Positions 4,956 to 5,634 of a DNA stretch of 5,634 bases are shown one piece after another. Every line of letters begins with the position of its first letter. Within the stretch, counting starts at the first letter, position 1. The position numbers and the translations under genes are program-made. Source of the DNA: Mycobacteriaceae bacterium (lineage in GTDB: Bacteria; Actinomycetota; Actinomycetes; Mycobacteriales; Mycobacteriaceae); the NCBI GenBank assembly GCA_019242135.1, contig JAFAWC010000083.1:1-5634 (forward strand), given 5' to 3'. Under the pieces are notes generated by a model. That model was not told where the DNA came from and ran no database searches. It worked only from the letters and a program-made list of their open reading frames with translations.

Positions 4956-5634
4956 TGAACGTAGTCTTCGCCGACGTCGACACCGGTGTCGACGACGCTG
5001 TGGCGCTGGTGTATCTGCTGGCTAGCCAGGAAGTCGAGGTGGTGGGCGTTGCGTCGACCGGCGGCAATGTCACGGCGCGGCAAGTCTGCGTTAATAACCT
5101 TGGGTTGCTCGAATTATGTGGTGCGGAAACGATCCCGGTGTCGAAGGGCGCCGATGACCCGCTTTCGTCGTCGTTGCGTACGGCAGAGGACACCCATGGA
5201 CCGAACGGACTGGGTTACGCGCAACTTCCGCCCACCAATCGCAGCATCACTGACCACGACGCCGCGGAGGCGTGGCTGCGTGCCGCGCACGCGCACCCCG
5301 GCGAGTTGATCGGACTCGTGACCGGTCCGCTGACCAATCTGGCACTGGCGCTGCGCGCGGAACCGGCGCTGCCGGAACTGCTGCGGCGACTGGTGATCAT
5401 GGGTGGCTCGTTCGGGTATCGCGGTAACACCGATCTGGTCGCCGAGTGGAACATCTGCGTCGACCCCGAGGCCGCGGCAGAGGTGCTGGCGGCTTGGTCC
5501 GGCAGAGAGAATCTGCCGATCATATTGGGACTTAATCTAACCGAGAAGATCGTGATGTCACCGGCGACCCTCACCCGGCTCTCCGCGGCGGTCGGATGTT
5601 CGGCGGTGGAGATGAATGTGCGCGACGCGCGCGG
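4955..5634 (+). CDS. iunH: Nucleoside hydrolase IunH, N-terminal part (3' end outside window)
   Basis: A ribonucleoside hydrolase (inosine-uridine type) that cleaves the N-glycosidic bond of nucleosides to free base plus ribose in salvage. The 226 residues visible start MNVVFADVDTGVDDAVALVY. The Ca2+-site signature is DVDTGVDD (Asp7, Asp9, Asp13, Asp14), with Thr10 where the well-studied enzymes have Pro. Also present are the conserved Asn38 (GGN), the HGPNGLG loop (81-87), TGPLTNLA (123-130), IMGGSF, and GN-x5-EWN (Asn158, Glu164, Asn166), then DPEAA. The spacing of these matches the ribose-binding Asn/Glu/Asn of Crithidia nucleoside hydrolase. The late catalytic His-Asp pair should lie beyond base 5634. 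Family members are about 300-320 residues, so roughly a quarter is missing. In M. tuberculosis iunH (Rv3393) lies near acrA1, as here. Substrate preference cannot be read from this part. Confidence 0.92.
   Translation, partial: MNVVFADVDTGVDDAVALVYLLASQEVEVVGVASTGGNVTARQVCVNNLGLLELCGAETIPVSKGADDPLSSSLRTAEDTHGPNGLGYAQLPPTNRSITDHDAAEAWLRAAHAHPGELIGLVTGPLTNLALALRAEPALPELLRRLVIMGGSFGYRGNTDLVAEWNICVDPEAAAEVLAAWSGRENLPIILGLNLTEKIVMSPATLTRLSAAVGCSAVEMNVRDAR

Noticed and set aside
3933..4958. 341-residue plus-strand ORF within the reductase gene
   Set aside because: Out-of-frame shadow of the classical SDR domain, extremely Arg-rich with no motif; long open frames are common in alternate frames of GC-rich genes.
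5085..5125. Locally AT-richer patch with rarer codons in iunH (including TTA)
   Set aside because: The frame, conserved Asn38 and downstream motifs are continuous across it, so it does not indicate a frameshift or insertion; too short to argue for transfer.

Overview
The window is GC-rich, densely coded DNA that looks mycobacterial (Mycobacterium, Mycolicibacterium or a close relative). The DnaE2 start, the Cheo-type SOS box, the TANNNT promoters placed for leaderless mRNAs, and the HtdY / acyl-CoA reductase / IunH neighbourhood (resembling M. tuberculosis Rv3389c, Rv3391 and Rv3393) all point there. Species cannot be fixed from the sequence alone.

Layout: (1) 1-619, minus: N-terminal third or less of the damage-inducible error-prone polymerase DnaE2, running off the left edge. 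(2) 617-662: a near-perfect palindrome (21-bp arms, 4-bp centre) with a perfect LexA box in the middle, a TATAGT -10 hexamer on each flank, and a start codon at each outer end. (3) 660-1908, plus: a 22-codon small ORF, a DUF899 thioredoxin-like protein and an SRPBCC-fold protein, chained by ATGA and GTGA start/stop overlaps. (4) 1905-2771, minus: HtdY-like (R)-hydratase/dehydratase, whose stop codon interlocks with that of the SRPBCC gene in the tetranucleotide CTAG. (5) 2772-2898: divergent intergenic region with a modest dyad. (6) 2899-4917, plus: two-domain fatty acyl-CoA reductase (AcrA1/Fcr-like). (7) 4905-4938: two tandem 17-bp repeats spanning the acrA1 stop and the iunH upstream region. 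(8) 4955-5634, plus: nucleoside hydrolase IunH, running off the right edge, with its own leaderless-type promoter.

How the parts may work together: the strongest message is at the left. One LexA site sits exactly between two mirror-image promoters, so dnaE2 and the DUF899-SRPBCC operon should be co-repressed and co-induced by DNA damage. DUF899 and SRPBCC proteins are not standard members of the mutasome (DnaE2, ImuA', ImuB), so this operon is a candidate uncharacterised part of the mycobacterial SOS response. The middle genes fit lipid metabolism: reversible hydration of enoyl thioesters (HtdY) and reduction of fatty acyl thioesters to aldehyde/alcohol (AcrA1), for example for wax esters. 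IunH belongs to nucleoside salvage. No tRNA, rRNA, insertion sequence, CRISPR array or convincing intrinsic terminator was seen.
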